Shown here: piece after piece, positions 31,791-43,659 of the stretch
How positions within the stretch are numbered: position 1 is the stretch's first letter
Layout of the letters: every line of letters begins with the position of its first letter
Source: Acanthornis magna
Lineage: Eukaryota; Chordata; Aves; Passeriformes; Acanthizidae
Reading direction: 5' to 3'
Assembly: GCA_036785705.1 (NCBI GenBank)
Contig: JAWUZG010000177.1
Coordinates: 434,001 to 498,000 of the forward strand
Length of the DNA stretch: 64,000 nucleotides
Position numbers and translations under genes: made by a program
Notes under the pieces: model-generated
What the model was told of the DNA's origin: nothing
The model's input: only the letters and a program-made list of their open reading frames with translations
The model's database searches: none

Positions 31791-34109
31791 GGAGGGCAGT
31801 GTCCCCATGAAGAGATGCTGAAGGTCCTTGTGACCACAAAATCCTCCAGAGCCCACCGAGGAGGAGAGAGGCTGATGGAATAAAAGCAGCCAGTTTTATC
31901 CTCCTCGGGTGGATTTGCAAACAAAAATCTTGCAAAGTTCCATCAGTGACCAAAGCCTCCAATCTCAGACCCGCGGCACCCCCACGGAGATTTCTGTCAA
32001 TCTGAGGGAGGCTCCTCCACCTGGGAAATTCCTTTTTGCACTGGAATTACAGACTCACTCTGGGCTGAATATTAACTTTGTGCCAATTTAACACCGCACA
32101 AGTTAACGTAGGAAATTCCCAAGGGATCTGATAAAAAATGGGCTCCTTTTATTCGGTGTCCTAAGGAAAGAAATCACAGGTTCATCATATCCATATTTCT
32201 GCCCACGAAATTTCACCTTCAGACACGTGTGGATGTTGCTTTGGTTTTACCTACATTTTGGGAAAGTTTAGTGTTTTTTACTGACTTGACTTTTAGCACC
32301 ACCTAATAAATTAATGTATTATAATATTTTCCCCGTGTTTTTACATAACACAGTGTAGAGAACCTGGCCCATAACAAATTTCATTCAGTGTTAACTGACG
32401 AGGCCTTTTTGTCACATTTCAGTTCAGTGTTTCAGACACACAAATTCCTCATATTTTTCTCTTAGACTGGCAATTGGTATAGAGGAAAAATATAATAAAA
32501 TCCTGGTTTTATTCTGACTGGGATGGATAATTAAGGAGCACTTGATCCAACAAATTTAAATACTTATAAGGCTGAAGGATAACATTTTGTGGCCAGGCTG
32601 TCAGGCACCAGCAGCAGCTGGCATTGTCCTTTGAAGTACTTTTAAATCTCACCTGCCTGCAGAGACCTGGATCCTTCAGGAATTCAATGGTTTAATAGGA
32701 AATTATTGCACAGATTCATTAAATGTTGGACTAGTTGTGTTTTTATGTAAGAATCAGAACTTCTTGTAGCCCAGGATGGGGGGAAAAACTGATAAAAACA
32801 CCCCAAATATATATTTTAACAGCTATTATCCATCTCCATGGCTGGAAGACCAGGAAAAAAGAAAAAAAAGCCATGGATGGTCTGGCTGGAGTTAATTCAG
32901 CAGCGGCAGCACAAATAAATCCCACACACAACCCCAGCATCTTCCCCTTAATGGCTCCATTAGGTTAAGTCTTCCTCTCCATTACTGGTATTATCATTAT
33001 AATAAAATGCAAACATTAATAACGGAGTTTAATTTATCTCCCCAGCCTCTCCCGACTTTGGGAAGAGATTTCAAGGGAAGATACAACAATGTGTCAAACC
33101 CCTCTGAATTAACAACTCTCTGGGCTTTTCTAAGGAGGGGAGAAAAGGACAGATAGAGACATGAGATTACAGACAGGATGAGAAATAAGGAGCACACAGA
33201 AGAGAGGGGGAGATAATTATAAGCAAGATAGGAAAGAAAGAGGAGTCAATAAATTCAATTTATGAAAAGCACAGAGTGTGCTCAGCCCGAGCACAAGTGC
33301 CCAGACTCACCGCCAGGAAATCGGATTAGTTCACTTATTTGGTTTTCAATATCTTGCTCTATTCCCTCTAGCAAATTTTCTTCTTCCTTTGTTTCTTGTA
33401 GCCAGTGTCAGTTAAGTTTTTCATTTCTGAATCTGCCATTTATCCCCCTCCTCTGGCTCCCAACCAAGCGCACGGAGAAGGTAATTTTGAAGTTATTTTA
33501 TAACAGCATTTAGGAATTATTTCAAAGTAACTGTCTGGACTTGTGGGCAAACAGTGAGTAAAAATAATTACAATTACAGCTGCAACCCAGTGGAGGATGG
33601 GCTGGAGAGGACTGGTGTTCATTATGAAAAACAATTGCTCCTGCTTGCAAATATTTCCATCATAAAAGGCTTCTCCTTCTCTGTTATCATAAGAGAAACC
33701 TCTCTGAATTCTCATCTTGAAGCATGTGTGAAACAGAATAAGAAACATTTAGGAAACACTTTTAACTACTTGACAGGCTTGGATGAAGATCTTCAACAGA
33801 AAAAAGGTGTTTAAAAGGGTTCAAAAACCTAATGCTCATATTTATGCAATTTCCTTTTCCTGCACCTTCTGAACATGAATTAATTCATCCTCATCAGAGT
33901 CTTCTGAAGAAACTCCTATCAGATACAAACTCGAGTTAGAGCTTAAACATGTCTAAGTAATTAATCCTTTTTTTTTTTTTAGTTACTTTATAAAATAATA
34001 CAAAATTATAAATACAGCAAATTACTGCTGCAGCTGCTGCAGGGCCGTGGGGAAATGCACTACAGAAGAAACCAAAATAGGGTAAAGAGTGACAGGACGA
34101 AAAGAAACG

Positions 34110-34336
34110 GCCTCAAGTCGCACCAGGGGAGGTTTAAGTTGGATATTGGGGAAAATTTCTTCAGTGAAAGGTTTGTCCAGCCAGGGCAGGGGTGGAGTCA
34201 CCATTCCTGGGGGAATAAAAGCCATGTGGAGGTGGCACTCAGGGACATGGGGCAGTGGTGGCCTTGGCAGTGCTGGGAATGGCTGGACTGGATGGTCTTA
34301 AGGATCTTTTCCAGCCCTAATGATTCTGTGATCCCA
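34110..34336 (+). mobile_element. CR1 LINE 3' end, older subfamily
   Basis: Same subfamily as 31568-31790, better preserved: GGATATTGGGGAAAATTTCT, GGAGTCACCATTCCTGGGGG, GGTGGCACTCAGGGACATGG and the ending TGATTCTGTGATCCC. Confidence 0.93.
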
Positions 34337-34405
34337 ATGTTATTCACGGGATTTTCCTTAGGAAAAGGAGCTTGATGCACTCAGAAATGGGCAGGAGGAG
34401 AAATC

Positions 34406-34530
34406 ACGGGATCACAGAAGGGTTTGGGCTGGAAGGGACCTCGAAGCTCACCCAGTGCCACCCCTGCCATGGGCGGGGACACCTCCCAGGGACACTCAAC
34501 CTGGCCTTGGACACTGCCAGGGATGGGACA
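34406..34530 (-). mobile_element. CR1 LINE 3' end fragment
   Basis: Reverse complement: CACGGGATCACAGAAGGGTT, CTGCCATGGGCGGGGACACC and ACCTGGCCTTGGACACTGCC. It lies tail-to-tail with the copy ending at 34336, but from a different subfamily. Confidence 0.92.
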
Positions 34531-35540
34531 ACCAAATATCAGCACAGGACGTATGAAAGGAGGTGACTTTGAAGGGACAGGGAGCTCTCGGTGACTGAGG
34601 AACAACTTCAGCACAGCCACACCAGCACCGCCTCCTCCCAGCACCGCAGGCAGGGTTAATTCCAGCAGAACTTCGGGAATACCAAAGGCTGCAGCGTTTT
34701 AAAGCAAAAGGTCACGGAGAACGATCAGAGCCAACGTCTCACAGCTTTCCTGCACAGGCAGAATTAAGCCCAGCAAAAACGATTACCGTGATCAAACACC
34801 AGACGCGCTCACCGGGGCTCCGCTGTCACAGAAAAATGGGTGTCCTCACGTGTTCAAATATTAACTCACAGATTTGAGCAGAAATAAAGATCAACAGACT
34901 GATTTAAGCACTTTTTACACATCCTGCACATGGGCTGTGAGCACATTTCCAACTGGCTTGTTTAAGAACACAATCGAGGTCAACACTGCATCTCTGTGTT
35001 TGAAAGATGTAAGCTGAGGGAAAAGAGTAAAACTGAGAAATTGTAGCTTCTTTTAACTCAATGTTTTACATATTATTGTCATTTTCCTTCACACTGCACT
35101 AATAAAGCAGAAACATTTTAGTCTGCAGTGACCCCACACTCTAAAAAATTGGAAGAGAGGAGGGCAAGAGCAGGTAAAGGACATTTTTAGACCCTCAGAT
35201 AACACAAGACAGAAGAAATGAAGAATTCCAACTGGTGACCAGTCCAGTTTGAGACATCCATGAGTTTCTCCTATTAAGTCCCAGGTAGTTCAATCCCTTT
35301 GTTTTCCTGCTGAAACTGCAGATAACAGGAACCATCTGCCAACAGCCAGAGCTCCTACACTCAACAACAGCTTCCCAGGGGAGGAGATGGAAACCTGAGC
35401 GTTTCAATCAACTCCAAGTGGTCTCCACAGAGACCGTGAGAACACCCAGACTGGGAAATGCTCAGGCATGGAAGAAGGATAATCTGATCAACTTCTCCTC
35501 ATCATTCCATGATGATTGAGGGGGAATAGGTGCAGCTCAC

Positions 35541-35676
35541 CTGTTTGGCATGGTTGACACAGTGCAGGTACTGGCTGGCCAGGGCAGAGCAGCTCAGGGT
35601 GTCGTGGGCGTGCTGCCGGTAGCACTGGAGGATTTTATCCTGCAGCTCCCCACAGATCGGGTGGGACTCGTATCTC
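35541..35676 (-). CDS. CHCHD3: CHCHD3 (MIC19) CHCH-domain exon
   Basis: 136 nt on the minus strand: one base completing Lys plus 45 codons. MIC19 is an inner-membrane-associated MICOS subunit of mitochondria that bridges MIC60 to the outer-membrane SAM complex and is needed for crista junctions. The exon encodes the complete twin-CX9C fold: the first helix has Cys-(9)-Cys, then 10 residues, then the second helix has Cys-(9)-Cys, with the expected RYESHP lead-in and HCVNHAKQ exit. These four cysteines are those oxidised by the MIA40 import relay. Acceptor TTCCCACAG|G and donor CAG|GTGAGC are canonical. The sequence agrees with CHCHD3 rather than CHCHD6, which lacks HCVNHAK. The penultimate-exon position follows from the family's C-terminus. 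Confidence 0.97.
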
Positions 35677-35765
35677 CTGTGGGAACAGTGAAAATTCAGG
35701 GTTTCCTTCTGAAAACATCTCAGAAAAGACAAAAATCTTTTATTTTTTAAAAAATTATTATTATT

Positions 35766-35890
35766 GAATTGGTTTGGGTTGGAAGGGACAATAAAGACAA
35801 TCCTGTTGCACCCCTTGCCATGGGCAGGGACACCTTCCACTACCCAGGTTGCTCCAAGCCCTGTCCAACCTGGCCTTGGACACTTCCAAA
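35766..35890 (-). mobile_element. CR1 3' end, minus arm of inverted pair
   Basis: ATTGGTTTGGGTTGGAAGGG, CCATGGGCAGGGACACCTTC and TTGCTCCAAGCCCTGTCCAA. It begins 90 bp from the acceptor of the CHCH-domain exon, so it sits next to the likely branch-point zone of that intron. Confidence 0.95.
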
Positions 35891-35900
35891 AGAAGGAATT

Positions 35901-36109
35901 GCTGGCTGGGAGGGTGGGGAGGGGCTGGACTGGAATTGCCAGAGCAGCTGTGGCTGCCCCTGGATCCCTGCAGTGTCCCAGGCCAGGCTGGACAGGGCTT
36001 GGAGCAGCCTGGGACAGTGGCAGGTGTCCCTGCCATGGCAGGGGTGGCACTGGATGAGCTTTAAGGTCCCACCCAACCCAACCCAACCCAACCCATTCTG
36101 TGATTCTGA
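35901..36109 (+). mobile_element. CR1 3' end, plus arm of inverted pair
   Basis: Full young-type tail from GGAATTGCTGGCTGGGAGGG to CCATTCTGTGATTCTGA. The usual CCCAACCCAAACC has grown to (AACCC)4-5 at about 36069-36095. Confidence 0.95.
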
Positions 36110-37463
36110 TTTTCATTTTGCTGATTGGCCAAGGCAGATTTTTTTTTCTCCAGCTTGGAAACGAAACACGAAGCACAAACGCTGCTCCTCCAGGGAATTG
36201 ACTCCTTGACAGCCACTCAAGAGTCGTGCTAAAAAAAGGGAATGTTAAGTCACCTTGATTTTACAGTATGTACCTATATAAAACACCTCTTTCTCTTTTC
36301 ATTCATTACCCTGCATCTGTGAAATCTAAACCAGAATTTAAATGCAGTCCCAGGTGCTTCCACATTTTATGATCTCCAAGTTGAAACTTCTGCTGGCTCT
36401 TACGGAGGAGGATTTTCCCTTAATCCCCCCTCTGCTGAGATCAGCACGCGCTTCAAAGGAGTCTCAGGAATCAAAATGTACAACCACAAACCCACAAACA
36501 CATGGAGGGAGGAGGGCAACGTCTGGATTGGGACAGGGAGCGAGAGAAGCACCACAAATGTTCTCTGTAGACCTCTCCCAGCAGTGGTGATTTAGGTCCA
36601 GCTAAAGCAGAGTTCATTTAAAATGCCCAAACCCTTGTGTGAATTGATAAACCAATATAAAAGAGCATGAATTCACTAAAAATACCCAGAGGAAACCTCA
36701 CTGTGCTTTTATTCACAAGTGATTTTAAAGTGACTTGGTACAGAAAGGTGAAGAGAGGAGGGAATGGGCTGCTCTACCCTTGCTGCATAAATTCTGTCAT
36801 TGTATTTAAAGCCATTTCAATGGGGGAAATCTCTAACCCATGATAAAGAGCTTTTTGATTGCTTTTTTTTCCCAGAGCCATGCCATCAGTGACCAAAACC
36901 CAGGTGTTATCCCTTATTTGAGTGCTTCAAAGGATTCTACGCATTGCCAACCAAATGGGATCCCTGTGAGATGACACCATCCCCTGCCCCTCAGTGATTT
37001 GTTTTCACACTCTGACTTTTCAGGGTGGATTTTTGAAATCCTGCTCTCAGCCCTGTCCTTCCAGACCTTGTGGCTCAATGACAACAAGGCCACTTCCTTC
37101 TTCAATTTTCTTGGATGAATCCATGGAAGGTGAGCACTGATCTGCTGTGCTTGTTCCACTCCCCTAATGCTCTGCCGGCACTTTTGGGAAAGCACGAAAT
37201 GGAATTATTGCCTGGAATTCAAGGGCCATAAAGCACAGGCTGCAGGATCTCCCATCCAGGAAAGGAGGCTCCATCCTGCACTGTGGGAAGCCCTCGGAAG
37301 GGTTTCCCATTGATTTCTGCCGTGATGGATCATGGGACTCTCAGGTGGTTGGAAATGATCAACAGCAAGGAAACTCCCCCAGAGGGGAATGAAATATCTC
37401 CTGGCCAGAGAACCTCCGGAAGTTGCTCTGATTAGATCAATTAATACTAAGATTGGATGGTGG

Positions 37464-37671
37464 GAAGGAATTGCTGCCGGGGAGGGTGGGGAGGGGCTGG
37501 GCTGGAATTGCCAGAGCAGCTGTGGCTGCCCCTGGATCCCTGCAGTGTCCCAGGCCAGGCTGGACAGGGCTTGGAGCAGCCTGGGACAGTGGCAGGTGTC
37601 CCTGCCAGGGCAGGGGTGGCACTGGATGAGCTCTGAGGTCCCTTCCAACCCAAACCATTCTGGGATTCTAA
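37464..37671 (+). mobile_element. CR1 LINE 3' end fragment
   Basis: Near-identical to 14137-14346 across GAATTGCTGCCGGGGAGGGT, including the CTGCCGGGG variant. The two copies share a close source. It ends ACCATTCTGGGATTCTA. Confidence 0.96.
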
Positions 37672-37937
37672 GAATAAAGCTTATTTTAGGAGAATTTAAG
37701 GGTCTGTGGGGTTTGACTGTGGGAAAAGATTGTAAGAAAAGGTAAATAGAGCAAAGCCAGCAATTAGGGGGAATCCACTGGGAAAATGTGGAGGTTTAAA
37801 ATAACTGAGTGGATGAGGGAACCTGGGCTGGGCCCAGAGCTAACCCTGCTTAGAGCAGGAGGTCCTTTCCCTGAAACATCCCCTGTCCCGAGAGAAAGAT
37901 CTGTATTTGGGGACACGTGGTGAGAAAAGTGTCATCA

Positions 37938-38215
37938 GAGAATCATGGAATGGGTTGGAAGGGATTTTAAAGCTCATCCCATTCCACCCCTGCCATGGCA
38001 GGGACACCTGCCACTGTCCCAGGCTGCTCCAAGCCCTGTCCAGCCTGGCCTGGGACACTGCAGGGATCCAGGGGCAGCCACAGCTGCTCTGGCAATTCCA
38101 TCCTAGACCCTCCCCACCCTCCCAGCCAGCAATTCCCAATTCCCAAGACCCCTCCAAATCCCCCCTCTTTCAGCTTAAATCCCTTGCCCCTTGTGCCATC
38201 ACTCTCTGCCCCTGT
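37938..38215 (-). mobile_element. CR1 LINE 3' end fragment, longer
   Basis: Reverse complement from AGAATCATGGAATGGGTTGG through CAGCCACAGCTGCTCTGGCA, continuing 5' of most copies to CCTCCAAATCCCCCCTCTTT and CTTGCCCCTTGTGCCATCAC. Confidence 0.95.
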
Positions 38216-39785
38216 ACAATACACAAGATCGTGTCCCACATCCTATTTATTTATTTATTTAACTGCTCAGGGATTTCACAACTAAACTGAAGGAGAAACA
38301 CAAACTGTGGGAATGCAGAGGGAATCCCAGGGAATGCTGACAGATCTCCATCTCCACTCCGTGCAACTCAACAACTCCAGAACAGAACCAACACACCCCA
38401 AATCTCAAATGCTCTTCTCAGTAAAAGTCAATATGAGCAGCAGCCTGAGCCACACGGCACATGAGGAACGACGTGTTTTTATTAAGTTTGCAATTCCTTG
38501 ATCTGCTTTCCCTTCTCCAGCTGCTCCTGAAGCACCTCCCATGCCAGAATAATCTTTCTGAGCTGGAATAAACCTCCGAGGGAGCCGTGCACCCACCTTT
38601 TCCATCAAGCTGATGCATCACAACCTCATAAAGGTAATAGGATGAAAACACAAAAGGAAAACGAGGGAGAGTCTTAAAAAGAAATATTCTATGCTAAAGC
38701 ATGAAAAGAAAATTTAATGAAGGGAACTTTGTACTCATCTGGGCTCTCTCAAAGAGCATAGCTTATTGTACTCCCGGGGGCTCGGGGAGAGGAGCCCCTT
38801 CATGGCATTCAAACAAAATGTCTACTAAAGAGGAAATTTGAAATCACCACGGCGAGCTTTGCGAGCGCCATGCTAAAACTGACACGCTCACTGAAGGCGT
38901 CGGAATGGCTGATGAGTTTCCAGCTGTGCAGGTATCTGCCATAATCCCCCCCAGATCACGACTTCAGGCGATTGTCATCAAATATGGGGAAAAAAATAGC
39001 AACAAGAAAGAGGTGTAGGAGATAAAAATAGTGCTGTGAGATGGGCAGGGGTAGCCAGGGCTTCGTTTAATTCCTCGTTAAAGTGCTGACACCTATCAAA
39101 GGCGGCTGATTTTATTTGTGTACCCCTTGGCTGCTTCTGTAGGATGGAATAAAACAGCCCGGGCTGCTCCTCTGTGTCCCAGCAGCATGAAAAAGCCCAA
39201 CTGCAGCTCTCAGGGTCAAATCTCACTGTGCCTCCTCCACAGAGCAGCTCAGCACATCCAAACCACAAACTGGGGGTGTTCCCAGCTCGGGGCCAGGCTG
39301 GGAAAGCCCAGGGAAGTTTTAAATCCAAAACAAAACCCTACAAATGAGTGTGATCCCCCTTGAGCCCCAAAGCATCAACACAGGATGTTGGAGATGATGT
39401 TCTGACCTGTTTGATTTAGCCCTACTGATGGAGGAGAGGAGCCATGCTGTGAAAAGATCTGGCAGAATGCAAAATAAAAATTAAAAATTTTTTTTAAAAA
39501 AGGAGGATGTTTCTTTTCTCAGTGTTCTCAGAACAAACACAAAGGTAAGGAAGGACAAAACTGATGCAAACAGTGGTGAAACAAAGGGAAACTGAGGTGA
39601 AACAAAGGGAAACTGAGGCATCCACACCCTCACCAAGGGCAGCCCATGAAGGGTGCAACAGTTAATTGTTTCCAAGTGCTTTCTGAAGAGCCAAGAGGGT
39701 TTTCAGAGGGATTTGCGGGAATTGAATCAATTAACATCATCTGTGTCCAGCAGAAATTCCTTCTGAGAAAGAACAAAATGCGTTT

Positions 39786-39952
39786 CATGGAATCAAGGAA
39801 TGGTTTGGGTTGGGAGTGACCTTAAAAGATGATCCAGTGCCACCCCCAGCCAGGGCAGGGACACCTGCCACTGTCCCAGGCTGCTCCAAGCCCTGTCCAG
39901 CCTGGCCTGGGACACTGCAGGGATCCAGGGGCAGCCACAGCTGCTCTGGGCA
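39786..39952 (-). mobile_element. CR1 LINE 3' end fragment
   Basis: ATGGAATCAAGGAATGGTTT to GGCAGCCACAGCTGCTCTGG, in reverse complement. Confidence 0.95.
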
Positions 39953-41635
39953 CTTTGGAAAGATGAGTGAGGACACAAAGTGGAGTCACAAGAGCTTTGG
40001 AGAGAAATTCAGAAGGGAACAGAAATAGCAGGGAAGCAGAAATGGGACACACAGGGCTTTTTGTGTGATTTTTCTGGGATAGCACCAATGGGAAAGGCAG
40101 GGGCAGGATGAAAGGGATGATGGAAATTTGGGGTAAGAAAGAATCTGCAGCGCTGCTTTCACCACAGTCAGGGCAAGGCCCCGTTGCTTTTGGCCAGCAG
40201 GAAAAAAAAGTAAAATAAACATTGGTAGCCTGAGCAGAGATGGATTTATCTGAGCAGATGGACAGGGAAGGCCACGTTGGAGGGATTTTGCATAAGGAGG
40301 CAGCGAGAGAGAAACGTGAGCCCAGCTCAGGAGACCCTGAGGGAAGGGCAGCTCCAAGCTGAGGTGTGAACAACACCTCTGAAACAGCAGCAAGGCACTT
40401 GTGCTCACCCCAAAAAGTGCTGCTGAGGGGATTCTTCTTTATTAAACATTATCTCACCCAAGAAGTGCCTCTTCAGCAGCATCGCTGCCGAGTGAACCCA
40501 CAGGACTGGCTTGTCATACAGAAAAGAGTTATAAAATGGGAAAAAAAGACAAAAGGGCATATGGTAATGAAGGTCCTCACTGCTGCACCATTATTTTTAG
40601 CTTTCCCATTAATTTACTCTTTATATTAAACTATTTTTAAAGACTCTCTTCGCACATGAAGTAGGTGATGACTTGAAGGCGCGTTACGAAACACGCAAGG
40701 CACAAACCAAATGGTTCTGCTCTTCCCCGAACGATTTGGAAGGAATAACACAGATCTGATCGCTGAATATCTCCAACTGCTGGTGGAAGCAGTCCCTCCT
40801 CGAGCTGTGCCCACACAGAGCCCTCACAATCACCGCGTGGGAAGTGCTGCCAGCAAAAGATCAAGCACAGCGGAGTTGATTCTTGCTTTTATTTACACTC
40901 GAATGCGGAGTGTGACTTCTCCGAAAGGTGTAAAAGAAAGAATTTTCCTAATGAATCTCTGATGAAATGAGGGAAGAGAAGCACGGTGGTTTCTGCTCTG
41001 TAATTGAGAATGTAAAATCTACAGAGTGAGACTAAATAAATGACTTAAACGACTTACTCCACCTTTTGTGCTACTCACGATCATGTCCAGTGTTAATATT
41101 CCCTGTGCTGTTTTTAGATCCTTTCTCCTAAAATCCCAGCACCCCCAAAATCACAGGCAAATCCTTTCATTTATTTCTTCTCTCACCCAGCCTTCTCAAC
41201 AGCAAATAAAGATCCATTTCAAACATTCTGACCTTTGGAATTTAGGGACAGGGATGAGAACGGGAGGGAAGCACAGCCACACACACACAGTGCATGAAGA
41301 GAGATGTTTAATTCTGATTTAATTCTGTCTGGGGAGCACCAAGGCAAGTCCAACATGTTGACAAATCCTGGTTTCGTAAGGATGAGTGGCAGAAAGTCCT
41401 ACTGACCTTTAAAGGGCTGGATTTTTAACCTGGAGAGTGTTTCCCACCCCGTAAAACACCTGAAGGCTGGGTGGGTATGGGAGCAGCCTCCGCTAAAAGC
41501 GAAGTGGAGACAATTTCCCTGTGCTGTAAGGATTTATTTACTGCACACGGCGAGGGAAGAGCTCCTATGAGGTTAACAGAGAGAAATGAGGACCTTACAC
41601 CGGGCAAAGCGAGCAAATACAGCAGAACTTCACAG

Positions 41636-41922
41636 TGCTGGAGAGGGACTGGGACAAGGGATGGAGGGACAGGACACAGGGAATGGCTTCAGAATGGAAA
41701 AAGGGAGAGTTGGATGGGATCTTGGGAAGGAATTCCTGGCTGGGAGGGGCTGGGCTGGAATTGTCAGAGCAGCTGTGGCTGCCCCTGGATCCCTGCAGTG
41801 TCCCAGGCCAGGCTGGACAGGGCTTGGAGCAGCCTGGGACAGTGGCAGGTGTCCCTGCCAGGGCAGGGGTGGCACTGGGTGGCCTTTAAGGTCCCTTCCG
41901 ACCCAAACCATTCCAGGACTGA
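41636..41922 (+). mobile_element. CR1 LINE 3' end, longer copy
   Basis: Includes the upstream block GAGAGGGACTGGGACAAGGG, GAATGGCTTCAGAATGGAAA and AGTTGGATGGGATCTTGGGA before the standard tail, ending ACCCAAACCATTCCAGGACT. Confidence 0.95.
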
Positions 41923-43659
41923 GCAATTCCACATTTGCTCGTAGAAAGTTATGCACATTCTTAAACCCTTTCTTGGGCAAGGACTTACAAGAGGAAAAAA
42001 AATGAAGTAAGGATCAGGAAAAATATATCCTGGCTGTGACTCCTAATTTGCTGACCTGGCTGCAAAAGGAATTCTTCAGCCTCTTTAGGACACTACATCA
42101 GGATCAGAGAAGGATCTCAATTATCAATGAATTACAGGATGGAATTATCAATGGATTACAGGAGAGAGGCAGCCAGAGAGGTTTTCCAATGAAAAAATAA
42201 TCCAAACCTTCCCCAAACAACAGCTGATGGAAAGCTGGGACTCACTGTCAGAGGATACTGAATCATCAAAAGCACATTCAGGTTCAGAAGTTAATTAATT
42301 ACACAATAAGGTGTGAGATGCCCATCAGGAGATTACAAGCAAAACTTGGTTCAGGAAAGCCCCACTCCAGCACTTGTTTGAAGGCAAAACAGAATCACTG
42401 CACAATTCCCTCATTTTTACAATATTCCTTAAAAACCACTCCCAGCTCTTGCCCAGCAAGGTCAGGGCACTCTGCTCTGACCTGCTGTGGCTCTTTATAT
42501 TCCAAATATCTTGAGGAGCAAACCAACAAATGAAGACAAGATTCCCATCAACCCCGACACACAAAATTAGTTTGGATACTTTCATTTAAATTCATGTAAA
42601 TTGAATTTCACGATCCCAAACGACTATTTGTTTATAAAATTCCCTCCCCCTCCAAAAGAAAAGAAGAAAAACCCCTCAAAATACAAAGTACACCAACATT
42701 AATGTACAAATGTACATCTCCCACAGCTGGTTCCTGCAGCTGCAAAGGGAGCAGAATCCTGGAATTACCCCAATTTAGGATGCACATTTCTTTTTAGCTT
42801 AAGGGACACTTTTTAGTGAATAGCAAGATGCTAAAATAAACAATCACATGGATGGCAATGATACAAATTCCTTCTAACAGGGGCACGGATGCTGCTACAG
42901 AGTAGGAAAGATAATTTAGCAACTGCAGTCTTTAATTAGAAGGAACTCGAGGAGGAGCAGTTTTATCTCTGTGGAATATTTTGTAGTACCTATATGTTAT
43001 ATATAGAAATATATCTAGAAATACTTCTTGGGCTTGCACAGATCCAACCCAGTTCCTAATTTTGACAGTTCAGAGACAAAGAATGATCACCTCAGATATA
43101 GCCAACCTCTAGTCAGGACAAAATCCAAATTTTTTCCAGCACCGAACTCCGATCAGCTCAGTGTGGACGGAGCCAACCCCTCCAATTCCACGATTACGTG
43201 ATCTGCAATCCAACATTTGCCTTTCAAACCTCAGTGTAAACCCACAAATTATTTTTAGAGCCTGCATGTGGTATCACTTGAGCTCAGCCTTACTCCACCC
43301 CAAAAAAAAAAATATTTAATGAAGACTGGCAAGATTCCACTTGGCTGTTGAGGAGAACACGAGTCAAGGATCACCACTGCAAGCAGCTCCATGTGCTAGA
43401 ATTCCTCACTGCTCACTCCTAATAAGGAATTTGGAGGAGGTTTGGGAAGAAAAGGAATCACGGCTCCCCTCAGCTCCAGCTCCAGCTCACGGAAAGGCTG
43501 ATCAAGGCTCTGGGAGACTGAGCTGATGCTTCGCTGGTATTTCTCACAGAAATGGCTGATGGCACTGTCAGGATTATTTAGATAGATTAAATACCATTAC
43601 ATGCTGTATTAAACTTCAATATTTCTAATTTTTAAAGGGAAAAATAATTCTGCAACAGT

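Larger units (their letters stand above)
30527..35540 (-). other. CHCHD3: CHCHD3 last intron (phase 0)
   Basis: 5014 bp with donor CAG|GTGAGC at 35541/35540 and tandem acceptor at 30532-30527. It holds CR1 copies, of which the 34.1-34.5 kb and 31.0 kb ones form tail-to-tail inverted pairs. The stretch 31800-34100 is AT-rich and shows no repeat I can name. No other exon recognised. Confidence 0.85.

Noticed and set aside
35541..35676. Assignment to the paralogue CHCHD6 (MIC25)
   Set aside because: The residues after the last CX9C cysteine (VNHAKQ) and the FY-VTTEQYQKAA segment upstream fit CHCHD3, not CHCHD6.
35502..36176. Whole 224-codon minus frame read as one protein
   Set aside because: Only 35541-35676 is exon. 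The N-terminal part is translated intron and CR1, and the last residues are read-through past the donor site.
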